Of a DNA stretch of 64,000 bases, positions 37,098-45,553 are shown piece by piece. Made by a program: the position numbers and the translations under genes. Every line of letters starts with the position of its first letter. Position 1 is the stretch's first letter. The notes under the pieces were generated by a model. The model saw only the letters and a program-made list of their open reading frames with translations. It was not told where the DNA came from and made no database searches. The stretch lies in contig JAETRD010000011.1 in assembly GCA_021770345.1 (NCBI GenBank), positions 62,001 through 126,000 on the forward strand, read 5' to 3'. The DNA is from Lachnospiraceae bacterium. Lineage in GTDB: Bacteria > Bacillota > Clostridia > Lachnospirales > Lachnospiraceae.

Positions 37098-38417
37098 ATG
37101 AAACAAATTAGAAATACAGCTGCCCGGATGCTCCCGGGAATCTGCCTTGCGGCAGTCACCGCGTTTGTACTGACATCCTGCGGCATCAGCCCTGATCCCG
37201 AACAGAATGTCATCATCACCGAAGAGAAGGATAACCGGACCGTCACGCTGTTCAGCCCTATGGAAAAGACGGATCCGGATTCCAAAAACACTGCCAGAAG
37301 CGCATCCGATACCACGATTGCCATGGCAGAAGAAGCGCTCGGCATCACAGTGGCATACAGAACCTACACGGCGGAAAATTATCAGGATAAAACCTATGAT
37401 GATGTATCCCTTGACCGCGTGCGCAACAATATGGACGACATCTATCTGCTGAATCCGGATACAATCCTGACACTCGGTTCGGAAGACGCGCTGATGGATT
37501 TGGCGGAGCTTGACTGTGTCAAAAATCTGCGGGATATTGTAAAGACAGCGAATACCGTAGACGGAAAACTCGTGGCAATCCCACAGGAAGTGGTCGCGTA
37601 CGGGCTTTTTGTCAACAAAGACATGTTCGACCAATACGGTCTCTCCCTTCCTGAAACACCGGAAGATTTTCTGGAATGCTGCCGGGTATTTAAAGAGAAC
37701 GGCATCGAGACGCCCGTCGGCGCAAACCGCTGGTGGCTTGAGACCTTCGTTCTCGCCCAGGCATATGCGGATCTGTACAACGGCGGAAATACGGAAGCGG
37801 AAATCGCGGCTCTCAACAGCGGCGAAGCCAGATACAGCGACTATATGCGCCCGGGTTTTGAATTTCTAAAGGAACTGATCGACTGCGGCTATATTGATGC
37901 AAAAAAGGCCGCTGTCAGCGAGGCGATCGAGGCGGAGGGGCCTGATTTTCTCGCACAGAAAACGCCGATCGTAATGGCATACTGGGGTGCGGCAAACACC
38001 GATACCGCCTACGGGGATCCGGATTTCAATCTGCAGGTCATCGGTTTTCCAAGCAGCCGCGGACAGATGCCCGTCATGCCAATGACCGGATTTGCCGTCG
38101 GCGCGGACGCGGATCACGCCGAGGATGCGCTGCTCGTACTTGACGCCATCCTCTCCGACGACGCACTCCAGGCCTATGCGGAAATCAACCGGGTCATCTC
38201 TCCCTCCAAAAACGTCGAGGTAGAGTGCATTCCCGCTTTAAAGCCGCTCAACGATAAGATTCAGGACAATGTTTATGTCCTCGGCTCCAACGCAGGCATG
38301 AAAGTCGAACAGTGGGGCAACACCTGCCTGATCGTGCGCGAACTGTTAAACGGCGCTACCGTAGACGAGTGTATGGCCGCCTTTGACGAACTGCAGGATG
38401 CATCGCTGCGCGAATAA
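37098..38417 (+). CDS. Extracellular solute-binding lipoprotein, partner of the hybrid kinase
   Basis: A 439-residue family 1 (MalE/UgpB-type) solute-binding protein. The signal peptide ends in a lipobox LTSC with Cys28. Typical segments include LVAIPQEVVAYGLFVNKDMFDQYGL-type hinge sequence (about 155-185), PETPEDFLECCRVFKENGI and a late MPMTGFAVGADADHAEDALL. It is 12 bases after the kinase gene, and no ABC permease or ATPase gene is near. A role as ligand-binding accessory of the sensor is therefore more likely than transport, though a shared permease elsewhere is possible. The ligand is probably a carbohydrate, judged only from family. Confidence 0.9.
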   Translation: MKQIRNTAARMLPGICLAAVTAFVLTSCGISPDPEQNVIITEEKDNRTVTLFSPMEKTDPDSKNTARSASDTTIAMAEEALGITVAYRTYTAENYQDKTYDDVSLDRVRNNMDDIYLLNPDTILTLGSEDALMDLAELDCVKNLRDIVKTANTVDGKLVAIPQEVVAYGLFVNKDMFDQYGLSLPETPEDFLECCRVFKENGIETPVGANRWWLETFVLAQAYADLYNGGNTEAEIAALNSGEARYSDYMRPGFEFLKELIDCGYIDAKKAAVSEAIEAEGPDFLAQKTPIVMAYWGAANTDTAYGDPDFNLQVIGFPSSRGQMPVMPMTGFAVGADADHAEDALLVLDAILSDDALQAYAEINRVISPSKNVEVECIPALKPLNDKIQDNVYVLGSNAGMKVEQWGNTCLIVRELLNGATVDECMAAFDELQDASLRE

Positions 38418-38428
38418 TCATTTTGCCG

Positions 38429-39634
38429 CTACGGCATCGACACCTGCTCTAATATCCCGGTCAGATGTGCGATCGCCACTCCGTAATTTGTCATCGGAAC
38501 CTGCTGTCTCTTTGCTCTTGCAATCCGGGACAGCACATAGCTCCGATTGAACATACAGGCGCCGCACTGAATGATCAGATCATAATCCCCCAGCTGCTGC
38601 GGGAAATCCGTTCCGCTCACCACCTCAACGGAGAGTTCCTCTCCGTAGCGTTTCCGCAGCATCCGGGGCAGCTTTACTCTGCCGATATCTTCTGTGAGCG
38701 GCGCATGCGTACAGCACTCCGCGATCAGCACTTTCGAATCCGGCCCTAATCTGTCCATCTGCTTTGCCCCTTCCACATAATAGGGCAAATCCCCCTTATA
38801 CGCCGCAAACAATACCGAAAACGACGTCAGCATACTCTCCGCCGGCTTGTGCGAACAGACATGGCCAAACACCTGCGAGTCCGTGACAATCAGCTTCGGC
38901 GATTCCTTTAACGCCGCAAGCGCCGGCACAAGCCCATCCGTCGTCACGCTCATCACCATGCATTTCTTATCCAGAAGCTCCCGAATCGTCTGCACCTGCG
39001 GCAAAATCAGGCGTCCTTTCGGAGCCTGAATGTCCTGCGGCATCACGAGAAGCACCAGATCCCCGTCACCGGCCAGCCCGCCGGTAATCGACTGATTTCC
39101 GTAATCTTCCGGAAGCATCCGCGCGAGCGCTTCCTTTACCGCATCCATCCCGCGGCCGTCTGCCGCGCTGACAGAAAGCGGCTCTTTTCCCGTCTCCTTT
39201 TTAATCCGTTCCATCAGTTCCGCCGCATCTTTTGCCAGATCCGCCTTATTCACAACGGGAAGTACCGGCGTATTCTTTTCCCTGAAATAGCGAAACCAGG
39301 CAAGCTCCTCCCCGATCTTTTCCTGCTCCGCCGAAAAAAGGAGAATTGCAAGCTCCGTCTTTTCCGCCGCAAGGCGTGTCTTTTCCATGCGCGCAGTGCC
39401 AAGCTCTGTCACATCGCCAAAGCCCGCCGTGTCGATGAGCACACAGGGGCCTAACGGCTGCACCTCCATCGCCTTATAGACCGGGTCCGTCGTAGTCCCC
39501 GACACATCCGATACAATCGAGACCTGCTGGCCGGTAAAGGCGTTGACAAACGCGGATTTTCCGCTGTTGGTCCTCCCGAATATCCCGATATGAAGGCGCT
39601 CTGCGCCCGGTGTTTCGTTTAAATTTGCTGCCAT
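38429..39634 (-). CDS. hydF: [FeFe] hydrogenase H-cluster maturation GTPase HydF
   Basis: A 401-residue GTPase and scaffold that carries the assembled 2Fe precursor to the hydrogenase. The N-terminal G domain has IGIFGRTNSGKSAF, DVSGTTTDP, DTAGFGD and VNKADL. The C-terminal iron-sulfur domain has the HydF motif Cys-Thr-His (ECCTHAP) and, about 50 residues on, CGACMFNR. The start at 39634 follows AGGAG; six upstream codons are ignored. Last gene of the maturation operon, 46 bases after hydG. Confidence 0.97.
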   Translation of the reverse strand: MAANLNETPGAERLHIGIFGRTNSGKSAFVNAFTGQQVSIVSDVSGTTTDPVYKAMEVQPLGPCVLIDTAGFGDVTELGTARMEKTRLAAEKTELAILLFSAEQEKIGEELAWFRYFREKNTPVLPVVNKADLAKDAAELMERIKKETGKEPLSVSAADGRGMDAVKEALARMLPEDYGNQSITGGLAGDGDLVLLVMPQDIQAPKGRLILPQVQTIRELLDKKCMVMSVTTDGLVPALAALKESPKLIVTDSQVFGHVCSHKPAESMLTSFSVLFAAYKGDLPYYVEGAKQMDRLGPDSKVLIAECCTHAPLTEDIGRVKLPRMLRKRYGEELSVEVVSGTDFPQQLGDYDLIIQCGACMFNRSYVLSRIARAKRQQVPMTNYGVAIAHLTGILEQVSMP

Positions 39635-39680
39635 ATCATCCTCTCCTGTCAAAAGCCGCCTTTCGCTCCCGCTTTGCTTC

Positions 39681-41099
39681 TTAAAAGCGGAAATCCCGCT
39701 TGCCCCCGCTGATATCGTGAATATGCTCGTAAGCGGTCTTTCGCACCTTCGGATTCGGAATCTTCTCCAGCTCTCTTTCGATCAGCTCCATTCCGATTTT
39801 TTTCGTCTCCTCGCCGGCGTAATCCTCCAGATATTCTTTCAGCGTCATCAGCGCGTTCGGCTGACAGCAGTTTAAAATCTGCATGTTTTTGCAGAGCGCC
39901 ATAAAGCGGTCGCCGGTTCTCCCCTCGCGGTAGCACGCAGTGCAAAAGCTCGGAAGATACCCCAGCTTCATCAGCCAGTTCACAATCTCGTCTAAGCTTC
40001 TCTGATCGCTGACATCAAACTGCGCCGAGGTAATCTCCTCCGGCTCGTCCGATGCATAACCGCCCACGCTGGTGCGGGAGGCGCCGCTGATCTGGGACAC
40101 GCCGAGCGGCAGCACACGCTCGCGCACGGCCTGGCTCTCCCTTGTGGAGATAATCATGCCGGTGTAGGGCACGGAAATGCGGATCAGCGCACAGATTTTC
40201 GCAAACACCTCGTCACTGATGCCGTTGTCAAACTGCGCCGGGTCAATGTCGTCCGCCCGCTTTACCCGCGGAACACTGATCGTGTGCGGCCCCACGCCGA
40301 AAACCGCCTCTAAGTGCTCCGCATGCATCAAAAGCCCCGCAAACTCATAGCGGTACATCTCAAGCCCGAACAGCACGCCGAGCCCGACGTCGTCGATTCC
40401 GCCCTCCATCGCGCGGTCCATGGCCTCCGTGTGGTACGCATAGTCATGCTTCGGGCCGGTCGGATGCAGTTTTTCATAGCTCTCTTTGTGATAGGTCTCC
40501 TGAAACAGAATATAGGTTCCGATTCCCGCATCGTGCAGCCTGCGGTAATTTTCCACGGTCGTTGCCGCAATATTGACATTGACTCTGCGGATCGCGCCGT
40601 TTTTATGTCTGATGCCGTATATCGTATCGATACACTCCAAAATATACTCAATCGGGTTGTTGACCGGGTCCTCCCCCGCCTCGATCGCGAGGCGCTTGTG
40701 TCCCATATCCTGCAGCGCCGTAACCTCCGCGGCCACTTCTTCCTGCGTCAGTTTTTTCCTTGCAATATGCTTGTTTTTCAGATGATAGGGACAATACACA
40801 CAGCCGTTGACACAGTAATTCGAGAGGTAGAGCGGCGCAAAGAGCACGATGCGGTTCCCGTAGAAGTCCTTTTTGATCTGCTCTGCCAGCGCGTAAATCT
40901 CCGCAAGCTTCTCCGGCAGTTCACATGCTAAAAGCACCGAGGCCTCCCGGTGTGTCAGCCCCTTTCGCTCTTTTGCCTTTTCAATGATCGCATCGATCAA
41001 CTCCACATTGTCGCGGTTTTCATCCGCGTATGCCAGCGTGTCCCTGATTTCTTCGTCGGAGATAAATTCCTCCGCTTTGAATGATTTTACGTCGTACAT
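39681..41099 (-). CDS. hydG: [FeFe] hydrogenase H-cluster radical SAM maturase HydG
   Basis: A 472-residue radical-SAM tyrosine lyase that makes the CO and cyanide ligands of the H cluster. The radical-SAM motif is CVNGCVYCPYH, and the second cluster site is at the C terminus (FCTACYREGRTGDRFMALCK), the feature that distinguishes HydG from ThiH. Further HydG segments are GSRTSVGGY-like GASRTSVGGY and HDYAYHTEAMDRAMEGGIDD. It lies between hydE and hydF on one transcript. Confidence 0.97.
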   Translation of the reverse strand: MYDVKSFKAEEFISDEEIRDTLAYADENRDNVELIDAIIEKAKERKGLTHREASVLLACELPEKLAEIYALAEQIKKDFYGNRIVLFAPLYLSNYCVNGCVYCPYHLKNKHIARKKLTQEEVAAEVTALQDMGHKRLAIEAGEDPVNNPIEYILECIDTIYGIRHKNGAIRRVNVNIAATTVENYRRLHDAGIGTYILFQETYHKESYEKLHPTGPKHDYAYHTEAMDRAMEGGIDDVGLGVLFGLEMYRYEFAGLLMHAEHLEAVFGVGPHTISVPRVKRADDIDPAQFDNGISDEVFAKICALIRISVPYTGMIISTRESQAVRERVLPLGVSQISGASRTSVGGYASDEPEEITSAQFDVSDQRSLDEIVNWLMKLGYLPSFCTACYREGRTGDRFMALCKNMQILNCCQPNALMTLKEYLEDYAGEETKKIGMELIERELEKIPNPKVRKTAYEHIHDISGGKRDFRF

Positions 41100-41189
41100 A
41101 TTTTTCTTTCCTTTCTGTATCTGTTCTCTCTTACACCGTTTGCGTACCGCCTCACGCAGCCATGCGGCTCTCGAATCCCTGTATTCCTG

Positions 41190-42236
41190 TCAGGTCTCCG
41201 GCATCTTACAGTCTCCGCGGTCCGTCACAATCTCATAGCCGATGCGCTCCATCCGCCCATTCAGGCAGTTTCTACACTCTGCCGCCTCGTCGCCGGTACA
41301 GATTTTATTGTCATAGAGCTTATATTTTTCTCTCACGGTTACCGGGGACAGATTTGGCATCACCACATTTGCCCCGGCGAGAATCCCCTGTTCCCTGCCC
41401 TGCGGGTGTATCGTCCCGAGGGCCGTGGTCGCCGGCAGAAGCACATGCGGCAGAAGCAGCCGGATGATCGAGAGGAGACGCAATGTCTGCGCAAGCGTAC
41501 CCGGCGCCTCCTTCCCAAACGGCGTGTCCTTCTGCGGAATAAACGGGCCGATGCCCACCATCGCGGGCGAAAGCGCGAGAATAAACCGCAAATCCTCGTA
41601 AAGCGTCTCCACCGTCTGTCCCGGAGACCCCACCATAAACCCGCAGCCGGTCTGATAGCCGATTTCCTTTAAATCCCAAAGGCAGCGCTTTCGGTTTGAA
41701 AGCGACAACTCCGGCGGATGCAGCTTTCCGTAATGCGCCTCGTCTGCCGTCTCATGGCGCAGCAGATAGCGGTCCGCCCCCGCGTCAAAGTACGCCTGGT
41801 AGCTCTCCCTCGACTTTTCCCCGATCGACAGCGTCACCGCGCAGTCGGGATGGTTCTTTTTGATTGCAGAGACAAGCCCGCAGATGCGCTCGTCCGTATA
41901 GTATGCGTCCTCCCCGCCCTGCAGCACAAACGTGCGGAATCCGAGCGCATAGCCGCTCCTGCAGCAGTCGAAAATCTGTTCCTCCGTCAGCCGGTAGCGC
42001 TCCGCGTTCGGATTTCCTCTGCGGATTCCGCAGTAGTAGCAGTCGTTTTTGCAGTAATTTGTAAATTCAATCAGCCCGCGGACATACACCTGTCTGCCGT
42101 AGACGCGCTGCGCCGTCTCTCTGGCGCGCGCCGCAAGGTACTCTGTGGCCGACGCGTCCTGCGTCTCCAACAGCGCCCGCAAATCCTCCGCCGAAATTGT
42201 CCGCTCCGCGGCGATCCGATCAATTCTGTCTCTCAT
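41190..42236 (-). CDS. hydE: [FeFe] hydrogenase H-cluster radical SAM maturase HydE
   Basis: A 348-residue radical-SAM enzyme acting in dithiomethylamine bridge assembly of the H cluster. The motif CKNDCYYCGIRR binds the cluster. A GEKS-type segment and MVGSPGQTVETLYED follow, and the C terminus has NLSPVTVREKYKLYDNK and a CRNC pair. Its first residues resemble biotin synthase-type proteins, but the hydE-hydG-hydF context settles the identity. It follows the TM1266-type regulator by 39 bases. Confidence 0.96.
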   Translation of the reverse strand: MRDRIDRIAAERTISAEDLRALLETQDASATEYLAARARETAQRVYGRQVYVRGLIEFTNYCKNDCYYCGIRRGNPNAERYRLTEEQIFDCCRSGYALGFRTFVLQGGEDAYYTDERICGLVSAIKKNHPDCAVTLSIGEKSRESYQAYFDAGADRYLLRHETADEAHYGKLHPPELSLSNRKRCLWDLKEIGYQTGCGFMVGSPGQTVETLYEDLRFILALSPAMVGIGPFIPQKDTPFGKEAPGTLAQTLRLLSIIRLLLPHVLLPATTALGTIHPQGREQGILAGANVVMPNLSPVTVREKYKLYDNKICTGDEAAECRNCLNGRMERIGYEIVTDRGDCKMPET

Positions 42237-42275
42237 ATGTTTAAGTCCTCTGTTTCTGTCTGGTATCGAAAGCCG

Positions 42276-42518
42276 CTATTTCTGATATATGGTCTTTGCG
42301 GAGATCCCGGGGAGCCGCCCGATCTTTCCTGACAGGGCATTGATGATGTCCTGCGGCGCGTCCATCGCCACACTGATAATGTTTAGTTCCCGCTCCCGGT
42401 AGGGAATCCCCATCCGCCCGATAATATAGCTTCCGTATTCGTGAAGCAGCCGGTTTAACTGTTCCACCGACTCTGTCTGTTCCACGATAATGCCGATCAG
42501 CGCAATCCTTGTCTCCAT
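42276..42518 (-). CDS. TM1266-type iron-only hydrogenase system putative regulator
   Basis: An 80-residue ACT-like small protein starting METRIALIGIIVEQTESVEQ, with IIGRMGIPYRERELNIISVAMDAP in the middle. Members of this family lie beside hydEFG or hydrogenase genes and are annotated as putative regulators; ligand and target are unknown. The frame is open for 61 more codons upstream, but that part lies in repeat-like DNA; GGGAG stands before the ATG at 42518. It is the first gene of the maturation operon. Confidence 0.9.
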   Translation of the reverse strand: METRIALIGIIVEQTESVEQLNRLLHEYGSYIIGRMGIPYRERELNIISVAMDAPQDIINALSGKIGRLPGISAKTIYQK

Positions 42519-42540
42519 CTCACACACTCCCATAAAAAAG

Positions 42541-42860
42541 TATCGCTGCGCGACACTTTTGATGCGTCTTGCGACGCAATTTCCTATAAGGTAAAAAATG
42601 CCGTATCTCAGGTCGTCTCTGACCCAAAATACGACATACCGCCTGGCACTTTTATCCGACAGAAGTAGTATCCTCCCGCTTTGCGGCGGACTGCTCCCCA
42701 TACCTTTCTATCTGCTGCCATAGCTTTCACCGCAGAAAATCCTTTGGTGTCAGAGACATACTTTTTACGTTTTATCTGCTCTGTGGTCAGATTTTCTCTT
42801 TCCACAGAGCACTTTTATCCTAACACAGCTGCTGTTCCCTGACAAGAAGCTGCGGATTTT
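42541..42860 (-). repeat. Structured, repeat-bearing intergenic region of unknown nature
   Basis: The 357 bases between the ABC-F gene and the TM1266-type gene contain several inverted repeats and no convincing gene. Seen on the - strand: a hairpin with GCGTC/GACGC arms and a GNRA-type GCAA loop (42564-42577), CCGC/GCGG arms at 42676-42689, and an 8-bp CTCTGTGG/CCACAGAG stem (42779-42809). A long-range 9-bp pair GTCTCTGAC/GTCAGAGAC (42615-42623 with 42749-42757) encloses the centre. GCACTTTTATCC occurs twice in direct orientation (42646-42657, 42809-42820). It may be a leader RNA or a small non-autonomous repeat element. Confidence 0.5.
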
Positions 42861-42875
42861 TTGTACATCTTGTTT

Positions 42876-44456
42876 CTAAAAATGTACAATCCGTGTCCCG
42901 ACCCGCGCGGTAAACGCCGCATCGTGTTCGACCAGAAGCATCGCGGGCCGGTATTTCACCAGCACCTCCTCAAGCTGCATCCGCGAGAAAATATCAATAA
43001 AATTTAACGGTTCGTCCCAGATATACAGATGCGCCCGCTCGCACAGACTCCTTGCCAGAAGCACCTTTTTTCGCTGTCCCTCGGAGAACTCCTCCATCCG
43101 CTTCTCAAAATGGGAGCGCGGGAAATCAAACTTCCGCAGAAACTGCAAAAAAAGCGTCTCGTCTGCCTCCGCTTCCCTGATATAGTCCCGCAGGTACCCG
43201 GAAAGCCCGCCGGCATCCTGCGGCACATAGGATATTTTCAACCCGCCGGCGGTCTTAAGCGTCCCCGCAACCGTCAGCCCTGCGGCGTCGTTTGCCACCG
43301 TTCGTCCCGCCGCGTTGTCTGCCGCGGCTCCTGCGTCGTCCCCAAAAACATTTTTCTCCGCAGGTACCGCTCGCCCCGCGGCTGCGAGCACCGCCCGCAG
43401 CATCGAAGACTTCCCGCTGCCGTTTTGTCCCGCGAATACGATACAGTCTCCGGGATGAACCTCAAACGATACCCCCGCGCAGAGCGTTCGGTCCCCGTAG
43501 GAGAGCGTTATATCCCGCGCCGCAAGCAGCGTCTGTTTATGGTGAACTGCACACTCCATCCGAAGTTCCTGTTCGCTCTCGATATTCTGCAGCAGGGATT
43601 GTTTTCTGGAAATCTCCTGTTCCCTGCGGCGCTCTAAGTTTTTGCGCCGCTGCTGCATCCGTCTCGACTTTTCCCCGATGTAATCTCTGTTCGCCCCGTC
43701 CTTCTGCGAAGTGTCCCGGCCGATCTTCGTGCCCTCTATCTTATCCGCCCAGCCCTCCGCCTGTCTTGCCGCGCCCGAAAGCCGTTTGATCTCCTTTTTC
43801 AGCCGCTCATTTTCCGCCAGCTCAAAAGCATCGCGGCGCTTCTTATTCTCCCACCAGCTCGAGAAATTCCCCGCCGCGACCTCGATATTGCTCCGGTTTA
43901 TCGCGAGCACATGGTCAATACAGCCGTCTAAAAACGCTCTGTCATGCGACACGGCAAGGAATCCCTTTTTGCGCTTTAAATACGCGCACACGACCTCCCT
44001 CGTCTCCTCATCCAGATGGTTCGTCGGCTCGTCAATCAGCAGAAAATTGTTTTCCTTCAAAAACAGCACCGCCAGAAGCATCTTCGTCTGCTCCCCGTTG
44101 CTTAAGCTCTCAAACGGTCTGTACCACACATCGTCCGCACCCGAGAGCCACGACCACTCTCTGGCAAGCTCCCAGAACTCATAGGCAGGATAAATTTCTT
44201 CCACAATATCAATCGTGTTTTTTTCCCTGTTTTGCACCTCGTACGGAAAATAGTCAAATTCCACCGAGGCCGAAATCCTTCCGCCGTACGCAAGCTCTCC
44301 CAAAAGCAATTTTAAAAACGTGGTCTTTCCTCTGCCGTTTCGTCCCACAAGCCCCAGCTTCCAGTCCGTGTCAATCGCAAACGACACGTCCTCAAAAATG
44401 TTTTCATAGCTGCCGTCATAGCAAAACGTCAGCCCTTCCACACTGATTCTCGACAT
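42876..44456 (-). CDS. ABC-F ribosomal protection protein, Lsa/CplR-like
   Basis: A 526-residue soluble protein with two ATPase domains and no membrane part. Domain 1: Walker A at 38-45 (GRNGRGKT), signature LSNGEQ at 118-123, Walker B LLIDEP. The charged interdomain linker is about 205-300 and would reach the ribosomal P/E site. Domain 2: GQNGSGKSS at 343-351, signature FSEGQ, and YIWDEPLNFID, which is typical of the Lsa branch. An Ala/Gly-rich insert sits at about 360-405. Such proteins displace lincosamides, streptogramin A and pleuromutilins from the ribosome. The start at 44456 follows AAGGAG. A leader with a short ORF and a terminator precedes it. Confidence 0.92.
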   Translation of the reverse strand: MSRISVEGLTFCYDGSYENIFEDVSFAIDTDWKLGLVGRNGRGKTTFLKLLLGELAYGGRISASVEFDYFPYEVQNREKNTIDIVEEIYPAYEFWELAREWSWLSGADDVWYRPFESLSNGEQTKMLLAVLFLKENNFLLIDEPTNHLDEETREVVCAYLKRKKGFLAVSHDRAFLDGCIDHVLAINRSNIEVAAGNFSSWWENKKRRDAFELAENERLKKEIKRLSGAARQAEGWADKIEGTKIGRDTSQKDGANRDYIGEKSRRMQQRRKNLERRREQEISRKQSLLQNIESEQELRMECAVHHKQTLLAARDITLSYGDRTLCAGVSFEVHPGDCIVFAGQNGSGKSSMLRAVLAAAGRAVPAEKNVFGDDAGAAADNAAGRTVANDAAGLTVAGTLKTAGGLKISYVPQDAGGLSGYLRDYIREAEADETLFLQFLRKFDFPRSHFEKRMEEFSEGQRKKVLLARSLCERAHLYIWDEPLNFIDIFSRMQLEEVLVKYRPAMLLVEHDAAFTARVGTRIVHF

Positions 44457-44562
44457 ACAATCACACTCCTTTGCTCCTGTATGTCCCTCCGAACAATCGA
44501 GTACTCGCCGCGCGGGGCGCACGTTGCGTAAGCAATAATTTCATCTGTGCGCCCCTGTGCAT

Positions 44563-44591
44563 AAAAAAAGATGCCGAAATCCCGCATCTTT
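44563..44591 (-). terminator. Leader terminator (attenuator) of the ABC-F gene
   Basis: On the - strand AAAGATGC (44591-44584), a nine-base loop and GCATCTTT (44574-44567) are followed by further T. It is an intrinsic terminator about 107 bases before the start codon and would stop transcription unless prevented. Confidence 0.85.
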
Positions 44592-44608
44592 CTATCTCGC
44601 CCATCGCA

Positions 44609-44634
44609 GGTTTTGTGCGCACGCACACAAAACC
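44609..44634 (-). promoter_or_regulatory. Leader hairpin upstream of the attenuator
   Basis: A 9-bp perfect stem (GGTTTTGTG at 44609-44617, CACAAAACC at 44626-44634 on the + strand) lies 17 bases before the terminator on the transcript. It may take part in alternative folding that controls the terminator. Confidence 0.6.
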
Positions 44635-44737
44635 GCTCCGCAGCCTTTCGGAAAAAGATTTTCAAATTTCCTGTCGTCGGGACATACCAAAAACAATCTG
44701 CACGCATCCGCGCAGACCTGATATGCATTTTTACTGA

Positions 44738-44761
44738 TTACTGACAGGAAACTGTATACAT
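44738..44761 (-). CDS. Leader peptide of the ABC-F gene (7 residues)
   Basis: ATG at 44761 opens a seven-codon ORF encoding MYTVSCQ and ending TAA. It has a perfect AAGGAGG ribosome-binding site and begins about 50 bases into the transcript expected from the promoter at 44820-44848. A GCCGCC/GGCGGC hairpin (44777-44791) precedes the SD. Short, well-translated ORFs before a terminator are the mark of ribosome-mediated attenuation, known for several ABC-F resistance genes: an antibiotic stalls the ribosome and opens the terminator. Whether it is translated is inference. Confidence 0.7.
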   Translation of the reverse strand: MYTVSCQ

Positions 44762-44819
44762 CGCTCCTCCTTTTCCGCCGCCGCAGGCGGCACGTTACAC
44801 CATGTTCAAAACCATTTCT

Positions 44820-44848
44820 ACTTTACCCTCTCACCGGCGTTTTGTCAA
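44820..44848 (-). promoter_or_regulatory. Promoter of the ABC-F leader
   Basis: On the - strand a consensus TTGACA (44848-44843), a 17-base spacer and TAAAGT (44825-44820). The leader would be about 350 bases long. Confidence 0.85.
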
Positions 44849-44950
44849 GCGGAGAAATACACATTGCAAATAGCGGGCGGCTATTTTAAAATAAAACAGA
44901 GAAAACCGCAGTTGTATCTGGCAAAAATCGAACGGAGGAAACCGAACTCT

Positions 44951-45553
44951 ATGAAAAAAACAACGAACCGCACGTTTCGCGAACAATCCTTATGTTCAAT
45001 CATATGGCTGCTGCCGGGTATTTTATATCCCTACTGCATGCTGCTCTTCCTGTACGGCATCTTCACGGGCCGTATAAACGAACTCTTTCCATCCATAACA
45101 GTCATAGATATTTTGCTGTGCCTCGGCGCGCTTTTTTTGACTGCGGCTGCCGGAAACATCCTTTTTATGGCGCGGCATCTTGCAGGCAAATACAATGCTG
45201 CCAATCTTCCTTTTATCAATCTGCTGATCAAACTGATTCATATCCCGGCATACCTGTTGATTTTTGCTCTGGGGCTTTTGTGCATGATTACGATCTTTAC
45301 AATGGGATTTTCCCTGTTCTTTGTCTTCTTTGATTGCCTGACAATCTGTCTGTCCGGGATGATTGGACTTCTGGCAGTATCGACACTCTATCGCAGCGGC
45401 AAATGCACGGGACCGTTTCTGATTCTCCACGGAATCCTGCAATTTATCTTTGTCGCAGACATAATCAGCGCCGTCATCATTTACCGCAGGGCAAAAAACA
45501 GTTCTTTTGAAAACAGTCTTGCCCCGCATTCTTCCCTTCAGCGCCCGAAATAG
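44951..45553 (+). CDS. Polytopic membrane protein of unknown function
   Basis: A 200-residue protein with about five hydrophobic helices (approximately 17-40, 52-75, 95-120, 125-150, 160-180) and a basic N terminus and tail. No family motif is recognised. The start at 44951 follows GGAGG at a somewhat long spacing of 12 bases; the frame is open upstream to 44864. Its 3' end overlaps the end of the converging amidase gene by 16 bases, and no terminator separates them. Divergent from the ABC-F leader, so the two may share an upstream region, but no functional link is shown. Confidence 0.72.
   Translation: MKKTTNRTFREQSLCSIIWLLPGILYPYCMLLFLYGIFTGRINELFPSITVIDILLCLGALFLTAAAGNILFMARHLAGKYNAANLPFINLLIKLIHIPAYLLIFALGLLCMITIFTMGFSLFFVFFDCLTICLSGMIGLLAVSTLYRSGKCTGPFLILHGILQFIFVADIISAVIIYRRAKNSSFENSLAPHSSLQRPK

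Noticed and set aside
42519-42805. Open frames in the region upstream of the TM1266-type gene
   Set aside because: They cross the hairpins and repeats, resemble no protein and lack convincing starts; the SD-supported start of the gene is at 42518.
44429-44728. A 99-codon open frame on the - strand across the ABC-F leader
   Set aside because: It has no SD, runs through the terminator hairpin and overlaps the ABC-F start; it is best explained as chance within the leader.
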